From Pseudomonas sp. ADAK13 (lineage in GTDB: Bacteria; Pseudomonadota; Gammaproteobacteria; Pseudomonadales; Pseudomonadaceae), in the NCBI RefSeq assembly GCF_012935715.1, contig NZ_CP052860.1, forward strand, positions 3,968,001 through 4,032,000: a stretch of DNA of 64,000 bases, written 5' to 3'. The notes under the pieces were generated by a model. The model ran no database searches. It was given only the letters and a program-made list of their open reading frames with translations, and was not told where the DNA came from. A program made the position numbers and the translations under genes. How positions within the stretch are numbered: position 1 is the stretch's first letter; every line of letters begins with the position of its first letter. Below are positions 54,572 through 64,000 of this stretch, one piece after another.

Positions 54572-56013
54572 CAGTGAGCTCCCACAACGGCGATCTTGGT
54601 AGCGGCTTCGGCTTCTACAGGGTCGGAGGCACGCACGGTGCGCCACACGTTGTAGGCCATGAACAGCATGCCGCTGGCAAAGATCGCACCGCCCAGGGCG
54701 CGCACGATGTAACCCGGATGGCTGGCTTGCAGCCCTTCGACGAAGGAGTAGGTGAGGGTGCCGTCATCGTTGATTGCACGCCACATCAGGCCCTGGGTGA
54801 TGCCGTTGACCCACATCGAGGCGATGTAGAGCACGGTACCGATGGTGGCCAGCCAGAAGTGCGTGTTGATCAGGCTGACGCTGTGCATCTGCGCACGGCC
54901 GAACAGTTTCGGGATCATGTGGTACAGCGCGCCGATGGAGATCATCGCTACCCAGCCGAGAGCGCCGGCGTGTACGTGGCCGATGGTCCAGTCGGTGTAG
55001 TGGGACAGCGAGTTGACGGTCTTGATGGCCATCATCGGGCCTTCGAAGGTCGACATGCCGTAGAACGCCAGGGAGACCACGAGGAACCGCAGGATCGGGT
55101 CGGTGCGCAACTTATGCCAGGCGCCCGACAGGGTCATCATACCGTTGATCATGCCGCCCCAGCTCGGGGCCAGCAGGATGATCGACATCGCCATGCCCAG
55201 GGACTGGGCCCAGTCCGGCAGTGCGGTGTAGTGCAAGTGGTGCGGACCGGCCCAGATGTACAGGGTGATCAGTGCCCAGAAGTGCACGATGGACAGGCGA
55301 TAGGAGTAGATCGGACGCTCGGCCTGTTTCGGCACGAAGTAGTACATCATCCCCAGGAAGCCGGTGGTGAGGAAGAAGCCTACGGCGTTGTGGCCGTACC
55401 ACCACTGGATCATCGCGTCGGTCGCCCCGGCGTAGGCCGAGTAGGACTTGAAGAAGCTCACCGGCAAGGACGCGTGGTTGACGATGTGCAGCATCGCCGT
55501 CACCAGGATGAACGCCCCGTAGAACCAGTTGCCGACGTAGATATGCTTGGTCTTGCGCTTGACGATGGTGCCGAAGAACACCACTGCGTAGGTCACCCAG
55601 ACGATGGCCAGCAAAATGGCGATCGGCCATTCCAGCTCGGCGTATTCCTTGGTGGTGGTGTAGCCCAGCGGCAGGGTGACGATCGCGCCAACGATGACCG
55701 CTTGCCAGCCCCAGAAGGTAAAGGCAGCCAATGCATCGGAAATCAGTCGCGTTTGGCAGGTTCGCTGCACGACGTAGTAAGAAGTGGCAAACAGTGCACA
55801 TCCGCCGAAGGCGAAAATCACCAGGTTGGTGTGCAACGGGCGCAGGCGTCCAAACGTCGTCCATGGCAGGCCAAAATTCAACTCTGGCCAAACCAGTTGC
55901 GAGGCAATGAAAACGCCGAGCCCCATGCCAAGGATCCCCCAGACCACCGTCATGATGGCGAACTGGCGGACTACCTTATAGTTATAAGCAGTCGGACTGA
56001 TTGCTGTGCTCAT
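54571..56013 (-). CDS. ccoN: cbb3 oxidase catalytic subunit I, proximal copy (CcoN1)
   Basis: 480-residue heme-copper oxidase core with 12 predicted helices, binding heme b, heme b3 and CuB; the site of oxygen reduction and proton pumping. Start [18 protein letters not shown] at 56013. Histidine-bearing signatures are visible: RPLHTN (heme b ligand), [16 protein letters not shown] (CuB/Tyr region), [15 protein letters not shown] (CuB histidines) and [17 protein letters not shown] (heme ligands). Corresponds in position to the ccoN1 operon of P. aeruginosa, usually expressed constitutively. Confidence 0.96.
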   Translation of the reverse strand: MSTAISPTAYNYKVVRQFAIMTVVWGILGMGLGVFIASQLVWPELNFGLPWTTFGRLRPLHTNLVIFAFGGCALFATSYYVVQRTCQTRLISDALAAFTFWGWQAVIVGAIVTLPLGYTTTKEYAELEWPIAILLAIVWVTYAVVFFGTIVKRKTKHIYVGNWFYGAFILVTAMLHIVNHASLPVSFFKSYSAYAGATDAMIQWWYGHNAVGFFLTTGFLGMMYYFVPKQAERPIYSYRLSIVHFWALITLYIWAGPHHLHYTALPDWAQSLGMAMSIILLAPSWGGMINGMMTLSGAWHKLRTDPILRFLVVSLAFYGMSTFEGPMMAIKTVNSLSHYTDWTIGHVHAGALGWVAMISIGALYHMIPKLFGRAQMHSVSLINTHFWLATIGTVLYIASMWVNGITQGLMWRAINDDGTLTYSFVEGLQASHPGYIVRALGGAIFASGMLFMAYNVWRTVRASDPVEAEAATKIAVVGAH

Positions 56014-56486
56014 TCTAAGGTTCCACGGTTTAGGTTTTTTTATAGGGTAAAAATCGGTCGCAAGTATGGAGAAAGCAAGATTCCATTGCAACGCAAGGTG
56101 ACCTGCGTCAATGCGTTCCAAACCAGATTCTGCGCCCTTTCCATGTTTGGCGTAAGGACAAAATTCAGGGTTAAAAGCTGACGACTTGGACAGGATTTTA
56201 GAGGGGTCGAAGGTACTTGTAACTAGGTGTGTGTAAACAAGCGGCCCGGGTGACGAATGGTCAGTGGCACGACAGCCGGTAAGTACCAGCCTTTGCGCCT
56301 GTCATCGAGCAGAAATGTTTCAACCCATCGAGTGCAAGTCGGCCATCGACCGGCCAATGCCGGTCCACTGTGCAAACAAGCGTAGACCCGAATGGCAGGA
56401 GGGGAAAGTCAGCGATCGGAAGGGTGCGACAATGGGTCGCAAAAAAGCCGCACCTGAATCAGGCGCGGCGTTTGGGTATTGCTGGA
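56014..56486. promoter_or_regulatory. 473-base intergenic region between the two cco operons
   Basis: Contains the ccoN1 promoter at its left end and the ccoP2 terminator at its right end (56441-56470); no gene supported in between. On the minus strand TTGCAA (56091-56086) and CATACT (56068-56063) are 17 bases apart, a fair sigma-70 pair about 50 bases before the ccoN1 ATG. GTGACCTGCGTCAA at 56098-56111 is a degenerate Anr-like box just upstream of it. Confidence 0.5.
56441..56470 (-). terminator. terminator of the distal cco operon
   Basis: On the minus strand GCCGC-G-CCTGA pairs with TCAGG-T-GCGGC and is followed by TTTTTT, about 17 bases after the ccoP2 stop. Confidence 0.85.
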
Positions 56487-57434
56487 TTACTCGGGTTGGC
56501 TGTCAGGCGTTGCGCCATCGGCATTGTGGGACAGGCTGTAAACGTAGGCGGCCAGCAGGTGCACCTTGTCATTGCCTTGCAGCACTTCCTGCGCAGGCAT
56601 CTGGCCTTGGCGGCCGTGGCGAATGGTTTGCTGCAACTGTGCCAGGCTGGTGCCGTAGATAAAGCCGCTTGGCTGCGTCAGGTTCGGTGCACCCATGGCT
56701 TCCACGCCATGGCCTTGCGGGCCGTGGCACGCCACGCAAGTGGTGCTGAACGCGACCTGGCCTGCGGCGACATCCGCCGTGCTGTCGGCTGGCAACGGCA
56801 GGCCCGCCAATTCGTGGCGCACATAGGCGGCGACGTTTTTCACACCGTCTTCACCCAGTACTTCACCCCAGGCCGGCATCGCGGCATGACGGCCATTCAG
56901 GATGGTCATCTTGATTGCATCCGCCGAACCGCCCCAGCGCCAGATGTTGTCTGCCAGGTTCGGGAAGCCGTAGGCGCCCTTGGCGTCCGAGCCGTGGCAC
57001 ACCGCGCAGTTGGAGGCAAACAGGCGGCCGCCCATTTTCAGCGCTTGCGGGTCCTTGGCGACTTCCTCCACGGGCATTGCTGCAAATTTGGCGAAGATCG
57101 GCCCGAATTTGGCGTCGGCCTTGGCCATTTCCTTGTCCCATTCCTTGGTCTGGGTCCAGCCGTCTTCATAGCCCGGCAACACGCCTTTCCAGTTGCCCAG
57201 GCCCGGGTAGAGGATCAGGTAGCCGACGGCAAACACCAGGGTGCCGGCGAACAGCATGAACCACCATTGCGGCAGCGGGTTGTCGTACTCCTCGATCCCG
57301 TCGAAGGCGTGGCCCATGGTCTGGTCCACGCTGCCCTTGGTCTCGCCCTTGCGGGTGCCGATCAACAGCCAGGTCAGGCCGATCAGGCTGCCGAGGGTCA
57401 GTACACAGATCCATGTACTCCAGAAGGTAGTCAT
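56487..57434 (-). CDS. ccoP: cbb3 oxidase subunit III, distal copy (CcoP2)
   Basis: 315-residue di-heme cytochrome c paralogous to CcoP1. N-terminal helices, then heme sites [14 protein letters not shown] and [16 protein letters not shown]. Differs from copy 1 mainly in the N-terminal linker (shorter, [19 protein letters not shown] region) and a shorter insertion before the first heme. ATG overlaps ccoQ2 by 4 bases. Confidence 0.96.
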   Translation of the reverse strand: MTTFWSTWICVLTLGSLIGLTWLLIGTRKGETKGSVDQTMGHAFDGIEEYDNPLPQWWFMLFAGTLVFAVGYLILYPGLGNWKGVLPGYEDGWTQTKEWDKEMAKADAKFGPIFAKFAAMPVEEVAKDPQALKMGGRLFASNCAVCHGSDAKGAYGFPNLADNIWRWGGSADAIKMTILNGRHAAMPAWGEVLGEDGVKNVAAYVRHELAGLPLPADSTADVAAGQVAFSTTCVACHGPQGHGVEAMGAPNLTQPSGFIYGTSLAQLQQTIRHGRQGQMPAQEVLQGNDKVHLLAAYVYSLSHNADGATPDSQPE

Positions 57435-57637
57435 GGCCGGTTGCTCCTTGTTGCAGGCTCTTCTTGAGCGTCGGGGGTTGGCGGTAGCGGTTCATCGGCA
57501 AACGGCAGCAGGCACGCCTCGGCGAACTCCGAATTGCGCCGGGCATTGAATACCCACAGCGACAGGCCGATGAAGGCGATGGCCACGACCAGCGTGCCGA
57601 GGCCGCGGATGGTTCCAGCATCGAATTCAAATCCCAT
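57431..57637 (-). CDS. ccoQ: cbb3 oxidase subunit IV, distal copy (CcoQ2)
   Basis: 68-residue single-helix subunit: [21 protein letters not shown]…LWVF, then [16 protein letters not shown] and a Pro/Arg-rich tail absent from copy 1. Sits between ccoO2 and ccoP2. Confidence 0.92.
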   Translation of the reverse strand: MGFEFDAGTIRGLGTLVVAIAFIGLSLWVFNARRNSEFAEACLLPFADEPLPPTPDAQEEPATRSNRP

Positions 57638-57640
57638 GGC

Positions 57641-58249
57641 TCACCTCTTGCTCTTGATGGCAGTGCCGAGCACTTGCAGGTAGGAAACCAGCGCGTCCAT
57701 CTCGGTCTTGCCCTTGAGGGTGGCCACGGCGCCGGCGATGTCGTCGTCGGTGTACGGCACGCCCAGGGTGCGCATCACTTTGAGCTTGGTCTCGGTGTGG
57801 CTGCTGTCGACCGGGGCGGTGACCATCCATGGGTAGGCCGGCATCTTCGATTCCGGTACTACGTTGCGCGGGTTGTACAAGTGCGCGCGGTGCCAGTCGT
57901 CCGAGTAGCGCGCGCCGACGCGGGCCAGGTCCGGCCCGGTGCGCTTGGAGCCCCACAGGAACGGGTGATCCCACACGCTTTCACCGGCGACCGAGTAGTG
58001 GCCGTAGCGCTCGGTCTCGGCGCGGAACGGGCGGATCATCTGGGAGTGGCACTGCACGCAGCCTTCGCGGATGTAGATGTCACGGCCTTCCAGTTGAAGC
58101 GCGGTGTAGGGCTTCATGCCTTCCACCGGCTTGTTGGTCACGTCCTGGAAGAACAGCGGCACGATCTGGGTCAGGCCGCCGATGCTCACGGCGAGCACCA
58201 TCAGCAGCATCAGCAGGCCGACGTTCTTTTCAATGGTTTCGTGTTTCAT
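57641..58249 (-). CDS. ccoO: cbb3 oxidase subunit II, distal copy (CcoO2)
   Basis: 202-residue mono-heme cytochrome c, the same length as CcoO1. Heme site [11 protein letters not shown], then [20 protein letters not shown]. Start chosen at the second of two tandem ATGs (58249), which matches CcoO1 and lies 6 bases after GAGGAG; the first ATG (58252) would add one Met. Confidence 0.95.
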   Translation of the reverse strand: MKHETIEKNVGLLMLLMVLAVSIGGLTQIVPLFFQDVTNKPVEGMKPYTALQLEGRDIYIREGCVQCHSQMIRPFRAETERYGHYSVAGESVWDHPFLWGSKRTGPDLARVGARYSDDWHRAHLYNPRNVVPESKMPAYPWMVTAPVDSSHTETKLKVMRTLGVPYTDDDIAGAVATLKGKTEMDALVSYLQVLGTAIKSKR

Positions 58250-58259
58250 CATCGACTCC

Positions 58260-59684
58260 TCAGGCCATCTGCGCGGCGTTGGCGACTTCGGCAGGCTGTG
58301 CCGAACGCACGGTGCGCCAAGTGTTGTAAGCCATCAGGAACATGCCGCTGAGGAAGATCGCGCCGCCTACCAGTCGCACGATGAAGCCCGGGTGGCTGGC
58401 CACCAGGGTTTCGACGAAGGAGTAGGTCAAGGTGCCGTCTTCGTTGACCGCACGCCACATCAGGCCCTGGGCGATGCCGTTGACCCACATCGAGGCGATG
58501 TAGAGCACGGTGCCGATGGTGGCCAGCCAGAAGTGCGCGTTGATCAGGCCGAGGCTGTACATCTGCTCGCGACCGAAGATTTTCGGGATCATGTGATACA
58601 GCGCACCGATGGAAATCATCGCCACCCAGCCGAGGGCGCCGGCGTGTACGTGGCCGATGGTCCAGTCGGTGTAGTGGGAGAGGGCGTTGACCGTCTTGAT
58701 GGCCATCATCGGCCCTTCAAACGTCGACATGCCGTAGAACGCCAGGGACACCACCAGGAAGCGCAGGATCGGGTCGCTGCGCAACTTATGCCAGGCGCCC
58801 GAGAGCGTCATCATGCCGTTGATCATCCCGCCCCAGCTCGGTGCCAGCAGCACCAGGGACATCACCATGCCCAGGGACTGTGCCCAGTCCGGCAGCGCGG
58901 TGTAGTGCAAGTGGTGCGGGCCTGCCCAGATGTACAGGGTGATCAGTGCCCAGAAGTGCACGATGGACAGGCGATAGGAATACACCGGACGCTCGGCCTG
59001 TTTTGGCACGAAGTAGTACATCATCCCCAGGAAGCCCGCAGTGAGGAAAAAGCCTACCGCGTTATGCCCGTACCACCACTGCACCATGGCATCCGTCGCA
59101 CCGCCGTACAGCGAGTAGGACTTGGTCAGGCTGACCGGGATTTCCAGGTTGTTGACGATATGCAGGATGGCCACAGTGATGATGAACGCACCGAAGAACC
59201 AGTTACCGACGTAGATGTGCTTGGTGTTGCGCTTCATCACCGTGCCGAAGAACACGATGGCGTAGGCCACCCAGACGATGGTGATCAGGATGTCGATCGG
59301 CCATTCCAGCTCGGCGTATTCCTTGGAGCTGGTGTAGCCCAGCGGCAAAGTGATCGCGGCCAGCACAATGACCAACTGCCAGCCCCAGAAGCAGAACTGG
59401 GCGATCTTTGGCGCAAACAGTTGCGTTTGGCAGGTGCGTTGCACCGAGTAGAAGGAACTGGCAAACAGCGCGCAACCGCCGAAGGCGAAGATCACCGCGT
59501 TGGTGTGCAGCGGGCGCAAGCGGCCGAAACTGGTCCAGGGCAAATTGAAGTTGAGTTCGGGCCATACCAACTGGGCGGCGAGAAAAACCCCGAGCCCCAT
59601 GCCGACGATGCCCCACACCACCGTCATAATGGCGAATTGGCGGACCACCTTGTAGTTATAGGCGGTACTTAAAGTAGTGTTCAT
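58260..59684 (-). CDS. ccoN: cbb3 oxidase catalytic subunit I, distal copy (CcoN2)
   Basis: 474-residue heme-copper oxidase core, very similar to CcoN1 through all ligand motifs ([54 protein letters not shown]). Differences cluster in the N-terminus and the region after helix 2 ([20 protein letters not shown]). Start [14 protein letters not shown] at 59684. In P. aeruginosa the corresponding operon is induced by low oxygen through Anr; here a TTGAC-N4-ATCAA box lies 105 bases upstream. Confidence 0.96.
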   Translation of the reverse strand: MNTTLSTAYNYKVVRQFAIMTVVWGIVGMGLGVFLAAQLVWPELNFNLPWTSFGRLRPLHTNAVIFAFGGCALFASSFYSVQRTCQTQLFAPKIAQFCFWGWQLVIVLAAITLPLGYTSSKEYAELEWPIDILITIVWVAYAIVFFGTVMKRNTKHIYVGNWFFGAFIITVAILHIVNNLEIPVSLTKSYSLYGGATDAMVQWWYGHNAVGFFLTAGFLGMMYYFVPKQAERPVYSYRLSIVHFWALITLYIWAGPHHLHYTALPDWAQSLGMVMSLVLLAPSWGGMINGMMTLSGAWHKLRSDPILRFLVVSLAFYGMSTFEGPMMAIKTVNALSHYTDWTIGHVHAGALGWVAMISIGALYHMIPKIFGREQMYSLGLINAHFWLATIGTVLYIASMWVNGIAQGLMWRAVNEDGTLTYSFVETLVASHPGFIVRLVGGAIFLSGMFLMAYNTWRTVRSAQPAEVANAAQMA

Positions 59685-59763
59685 GGTTCCCCATCCACGG
59701 TTCAACCCAAGCAAATGCGGCACTTGGGCTGGAGTTATAGGCAGACTAAAAAGCGAGGCAAGC

Positions 59764-60459
59764 ATGGGCAAAGAGCACAAGGCCAGTATTGACGGGGATC
59801 AATGGGCGCAGTGTGTGCGGGAACGCGGCTGGTTGTGGAATGCCGCGACAGGGTCTATCGCGCGCGCGCCGGTGACGCTGATCCTGGCCCACGGTGCAGG
59901 TGCGCCGATGGACTCGGGCTTTATGAATGACATGGCTGCACGCCTTGCCGGGCATGGCGTGAACGTGTTGCGCTTCGAGTTTCCCTACATGGCCCAGCGT
60001 CGTGTGGACGGCGGCAAACGTCCGCCCAATCCGGCCCCGAAATTGCTGGAATGCTGGCGCGAGGTGTATGCCGAGGTGCGACGTCATGTCGCTGGGAAAC
60101 TGGCGGTTGGCGGCAAGTCGATGGGCGGGCGGATGGCCAGTCTATTGGCGGATGAATTGGGCGCAGATGCGCTGGTGTGCCTGGGTTATCCGTTCTATGC
60201 GGTGGGCAAGCCGGAGAAGCCACGGACCGAGCATCTGGCCGGGCTGAAGACGCCGACGTTGATTGTGCAGGGCGAGCGGGATGCACTGGGCAATCGGGCG
60301 GCGGTGGAGGGGTATGTGTTGTCGCCGGGCATCGAGGTGATGTGGCTGGTGGCGGGGGATCATGATTTGAAGCCGTTGAAGGCGTCGGGGTTTAGTCATG
60401 AGCAGCATCTGGAGGCTGCGGCGGTGAAGGTGGCCGGGTTTCTCGCGGATCTTGAGTGA
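59764..60459 (+). CDS. alpha/beta-fold family hydrolase
   Basis: 231-residue cytoplasmic alpha/beta hydrolase of the small uncharacterised dienelactone-hydrolase-like family. Oxyanion segment [16 protein letters not shown], nucleophile elbow [11 protein letters not shown] (Ser about 118), late Asp/His in GERDALGN and [11 protein letters not shown] at 59764 with GAGG 5 bases before; an upstream frame from 59677 is open but runs through the ccoN2 promoter. The Anr-type box at 59789-59802 lies within codons 9-13. Substrate unknown. Divergent from ccoN2. Confidence 0.85.
   Translation: MGKEHKASIDGDQWAQCVRERGWLWNAATGSIARAPVTLILAHGAGAPMDSGFMNDMAARLAGHGVNVLRFEFPYMAQRRVDGGKRPPNPAPKLLECWREVYAEVRRHVAGKLAVGGKSMGGRMASLLADELGADALVCLGYPFYAVGKPEKPRTEHLAGLKTPTLIVQGERDALGNRAAVEGYVLSPGIEVMWLVAGDHDLKPLKASGFSHEQHLEAAAVKVAGFLADLE
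59789..59802 (-). promoter_or_regulatory. Anr-type box for the distal cco operon
   Basis: TTGACGGGGATCAA, nine of ten fixed positions of TTGAT-N4-ATCAA. It is 105 bases upstream of the ccoN2 ATG and overlaps the coding start of the divergent hydrolase. TATAAC on the minus strand (about 59736-59731) is a candidate -10. Confidence 0.7.
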
Positions 60460-60462
60460 AAC

Positions 60463-60555
60463 CTGTGGCGAGGGAGCTTGCTCCCGCTGGAGTGCGCAGC
60501 GCTCCTGTTTTGGGGCCGCTACGCAGCCCAGCGGGAGCGAGCTCCCTCGCCACAA
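60463..60555. repeat. REP-type palindrome (TGTGGCGAGGGAGC family)
   Basis: TGTGGCGAGGGAGCTTGCTC at 60463-60482 pairs with GAGCGAGCTCCCTCGCCACA at 60536-60555, with inner GGAGTGCGCAGCGCTCC and GGCCGCTACGCAGCC stems. Second copy of the family at 36152-36265, in a different arm arrangement. Confidence 0.8.
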
Positions 60556-60564
60556 TTGAATCAA

Positions 60565-62130
60565 TTACCGGTTGAAGCGCTCTACCAGCGAATACTGGGT
60601 ATTCGCCGTATGCGTCAGCTCTTCACTCAACTGTGCCGAGTTCAGGGCCTGTTCCGATGTCTGGTCCGCCAGCAGCGCAATGGTGCTGATGTTGCGGCTG
60701 ATCTCCTCAGCCACCGAGCTCTGCTCTTCAGTCGCTGCAGCAATCTGCGCCGTCATGTCGGTGATGTGCGCCACTGCTTCGCTGATCCCGATCAGCGCCT
60801 GATCCGCTTCCATCACCCGCGCGACACCTTCCTCTGCCTGGCGATGCCCGGCGTCCATGGTCTGCACGGCGGCGCTGGCAGTCTGCTGCAACTTGGCGAT
60901 CAGCGCATGAATCTGCCCGGTGGACTCGCTGGTGCGCTGGGCCAATTGACGCACTTCGTCTGCCACCACCGCAAAGCCCCGGCCCATCTCACCGGCACGG
61001 GCCGCTTCGATGGCCGCGTTCAGTGCCAGCAGGTTGGTCTGGTCGGCGATGCCCTTGATCACATCCACCACGCCGCCGATCTCGTCGCTGTCCTTGGCCA
61101 GTTGGGTCACGGTCACGCCGGTTTCGCCGACGGCAACCGACAGGCGCTGAATCGCCTCGCGGGTTTCACCGGCGATATCACGGCCACGCCCGGTCAGGCG
61201 ATTGGCTTCCTGAGTGGCATCGGCGGTGCGTTGCACATGGCTGGCAACTTCCTGAGTCGTCGCGGCCATCTGGTTGACGGCCGTGGCTACCTGTTCAGTC
61301 TCCACCCGCTGGCGCTCAAGACCGCTGGAGCTGTTGTGCGCCAGGGTGTTGGACTGTGCCGCCTGGTCGTTGAGGTGCTCGGCGGTGTCCTGCAAGCGCG
61401 TCAGACACGTCTTCAGGCGCGCTTCCTGGCTGAGGATCGACATCTCCAGGCGCGCCTGGGCGCCGCGGCTGTCGGTGTACATCTGTGCGATCAACGGGTC
61501 GGATGTGGTCTGCTCGGCCAGGCGCAGCAAACGCTTGAGCCCGCGCTGTTGCCAGCTGAGGCCCAGCAGGCCGAGCGGCACCGAGAGCGCGGCGGCCAGG
61601 GCAAACCCCCAGTGGGAATTGAGCCAGACGCCAATCAGAAAGCTCAACTGGCTGACCAGGATAAACGGCAGCCAGTCCTGCAACACCGGCAGCCACTTGT
61701 CGCGGCGCGGAATGGCTGGCTTGCCCTGGTTGATGCGCTGGTAAAGCGCTTCGGCACGGCGGATCTGCTCGGCGGTGGGCTTGACCCGCACCGACTCGTA
61801 GCCGATCACCTGGTTGCCGTCGAAGACCGGTGTCACATAGGCGTTGACCCAATAGTGATCACCGCTCTTGCAGCGGTTCTTGACGATGCCCATCCATGGC
61901 AAGCCTTGTTTGAGCGTGGACCACATGTGTGCGAACACTGCCGCCGGAACATCCGGATGACGAACCAGGTTGTGCGGGGCACGCAGCAGTTCGTCATGGG
62001 AAAACCCACTGATCTCGACGAAAGCGTCGTTGCAGTAGGTGATCACGCCTTTGGCATCCGTGGTGGAGATCAACCGTTGCTGAGCGGGGAAGGTACGTTC
62101 GCGCTGGGTAACGGGTTGGTTATTACGCAT
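60565..62130 (-). CDS. aer: Aer-type PAS-domain methyl-accepting transducer (paralogue 2, aer orthologue position)
   Basis: 521-residue transducer colinear with the one at 32869. N-terminal PAS (about 10-125: [41 protein letters not shown]), two adjoining hydrophobic segments (about 155-195: [33 protein letters not shown]), then the MCP domain with tip [20 protein letters not shown]. Position between cco2 and acnA corresponds to the P. aeruginosa aer locus. Expected to bind FAD and steer toward oxygen or favourable redox. ATG at 62130. Single gene. Confidence 0.92.
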   Translation of the reverse strand: MRNNQPVTQRERTFPAQQRLISTTDAKGVITYCNDAFVEISGFSHDELLRAPHNLVRHPDVPAAVFAHMWSTLKQGLPWMGIVKNRCKSGDHYWVNAYVTPVFDGNQVIGYESVRVKPTAEQIRRAEALYQRINQGKPAIPRRDKWLPVLQDWLPFILVSQLSFLIGVWLNSHWGFALAAALSVPLGLLGLSWQQRGLKRLLRLAEQTTSDPLIAQMYTDSRGAQARLEMSILSQEARLKTCLTRLQDTAEHLNDQAAQSNTLAHNSSSGLERQRVETEQVATAVNQMAATTQEVASHVQRTADATQEANRLTGRGRDIAGETREAIQRLSVAVGETGVTVTQLAKDSDEIGGVVDVIKGIADQTNLLALNAAIEAARAGEMGRGFAVVADEVRQLAQRTSESTGQIHALIAKLQQTASAAVQTMDAGHRQAEEGVARVMEADQALIGISEAVAHITDMTAQIAAATEEQSSVAEEISRNISTIALLADQTSEQALNSAQLSEELTHTANTQYSLVERFNR

Positions 62131-62214
62131 GATTGTTCAATCCGCAAGGCTTTGACAGGTTGTCGACCGTCGCGGGGTTTTATTTAACTTATTTTTGCAA
62201 CAATCGACTCAGCC

Positions 62215-63006
62215 TCAGCCCGCCAGCATCGGATAGGTAAACAACCCGAAATGCAGCAGGTTAAGCCCGAAGTGCGTAACGATCGCCGCGCCTAACCCGC
62301 CAAAGCGATACGCCAGGCCGTAGCCCAGGCCGGCGATGGTCGCCAACAGCGTCCACTGCCAGCCCGCGCCCAGGTGCACCAGGCCGAATAGCAGTGCTGC
62401 CAGCAGCAGCGCGAGGTTTTCACCATAGGGCAATTGCTTGAATCGCCGGCTCAGGCCGCCCTGGATATAGCCGCGAAACAGCGCTTCCTCCACCAGAGTC
62501 ACCAGCAGCAGGTTGTTCAGCACCCAGAGCCACGCCTGTTCCGGCCATTTTGGCGCCCAACTGATGACGCCCAACAACGCAGCGCCACCCAGTGCGGCAA
62601 TCGCAGTAAGGGTCAATGCCATCGCCGTCGCATAGATCGACAGGCGCAGGGAGCGCCGCGCCACAATCCACGGGCACGCCAGCAGCAGCCAGAAGCCGAT
62701 CAGCGGCTTGTCCTGGTTCAAATACATCGAGAACGGCACGGCATCATCAGTAAAGCGCTGCGGCGCGATCCCGCGTCCGTTGTAAAAACCCGGCAACCAG
62801 TGCATTGCCAACCCCAACGCGAGCACGATAAACAAACCGTGGCCCAAATATCGCACCCAAGGGTTTCGCTGTTGGCGCACGGCAAACCCGGCCAACAGCA
62901 ACATGGCGACGGACAACCCCGCCATTAAACCCAGTTGCCCGAAGCTCAAGGCAAGTACATAGCCGATGGAAAGAAGCGCCAGGTACAGCCATGGCATCGC
63001 GAGCAT
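62215..63006 (-). CDS. CPBP-family intramembrane glutamic protease
   Basis: 263-residue membrane protein with about eight helices. The CPBP/Abi signature is present: EEALFRGYIQGGL (paired Glu, about 171-172), FGLVHLGAG (His, about 206) and THFGLNLLHF (His, about 243). Families of this type include CAAX prenyl proteases and bacteriocin-immunity proteins; the role here is unknown. AAGGA 6 bases before the ATG at 63006. Single gene between aer and acnA. Confidence 0.88.
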   Translation of the reverse strand: MLAMPWLYLALLSIGYVLALSFGQLGLMAGLSVAMLLLAGFAVRQQRNPWVRYLGHGLFIVLALGLAMHWLPGFYNGRGIAPQRFTDDAVPFSMYLNQDKPLIGFWLLLACPWIVARRSLRLSIYATAMALTLTAIAALGGAALLGVISWAPKWPEQAWLWVLNNLLLVTLVEEALFRGYIQGGLSRRFKQLPYGENLALLLAALLFGLVHLGAGWQWTLLATIAGLGYGLAYRFGGLGAAIVTHFGLNLLHFGLFTYPMLAG

Positions 63007-63072
63007 GGGAAATCCTTGTGACTATCAAATCTGAGGCCGGCAGTATAACGACCGTCTTGCGCCGCAAAAATG

Positions 63073-63100
63073 AAAACACCGCCTTTGTAGGCGGTGTTTT
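63073..63100 (-). terminator. terminator of acnA
   Basis: AAAACACCGCC and GGCGGTGTTTT around a 6-base loop; read on the minus strand it is followed by TTTT, 17 bases past the acnA stop. Confidence 0.88.
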
Positions 63101-63116
63101 GTGTCGCGCGTGTCAG

Positions 63117-64000
<884 letters not shown>

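Noticed and set aside
56264..56662. 132-codon plus-strand frame in the region between the cco operons
   Set aside because: Arg/Cys-rich translation, runs antisense into ccoP2, no ribosome-binding site.
54574..59672. long plus-strand frames opposite both ccoN genes
   Set aside because: Shadows of conserved oxidase genes; His/Asp/Gly-rich translations without a domain.

Overview
The window reads as chromosomal DNA of a fluorescent Pseudomonas, most likely the P. fluorescens group. The basis is the gene order xdh–smc–zipA–ligA … dnaX–ybaB–recR … apt–anr–hemN–cco clusters–aer–acnA (known from P. aeruginosa), GC-rich coding with few rare codons, and intergenic REP-type inverted repeats of the 'TGTGGGAGC' and 'TGTGGCGAGGGAGC' kinds. 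No tRNA, rRNA, CRISPR array, transposase or integrase was seen. One RNA gene, the 4.5S/SRP RNA (ffs), is present.

Left part (1–10 kb): 3' end of pyrD, rmf, rlmKL, a CHASE/PAS/GGDEF sensor, dacB (PBP4), yggL, and a BenE-type transporter with a divergent GntR-family regulator. From 11 to 17.2 kb is a purine-salvage/catabolism block on the minus strand: guaD, xdhC, xdhB, xdhA. A second GntR regulator diverges from xdhA across a striking paired palindrome. From 17.5 to 26.7 kb are housekeeping genes: smc, zipA, ligA, a zinc metallopeptidase and ffs.

26.7–37 kb is accessory DNA between ffs and dnaX. It holds a small AT-richer orphan reading frame antisense to ffs and a two-gene unit of a signal-less N-acetylmuramidase followed one base later by an exported SH3-like protein, which looks like an effector/immunity pair. 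It also holds a DUF2167 protein, a LysR/EamA divergent pair, a VOC protein overlapping the EamA gene tail to tail, an XRE regulator, an aerotaxis-type transducer in an operon with a PAS-GGDEF-EAL protein, and a periplasmic solute-binding-like protein.

37–44.8 kb returns to conserved genes: dnaX, ybaB, recR, an oxidoreductase, an acyl-CoA dehydrogenase, apt, anr and a FlxA-like coiled-coil protein.

44.8–59.7 kb is a micro-oxic respiration block on the minus strand. It runs from hemN through a TauE/SafE-like protein, ccoS, ccoI, ccoH and ccoG to two complete cbb3 oxidase operons (ccoNOQP twice). Anr-type boxes lie upstream of hemN, ccoG and the distal cco operon, and a degenerate one upstream of the proximal cco operon, so anr probably controls much of this block. 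A Phd/PIN toxin–antitoxin pair is inserted between ccoG and the proximal cco operon. The right end carries an alpha/beta hydrolase, an Aer-type transducer, a CPBP protease and the 3' end of acnA.
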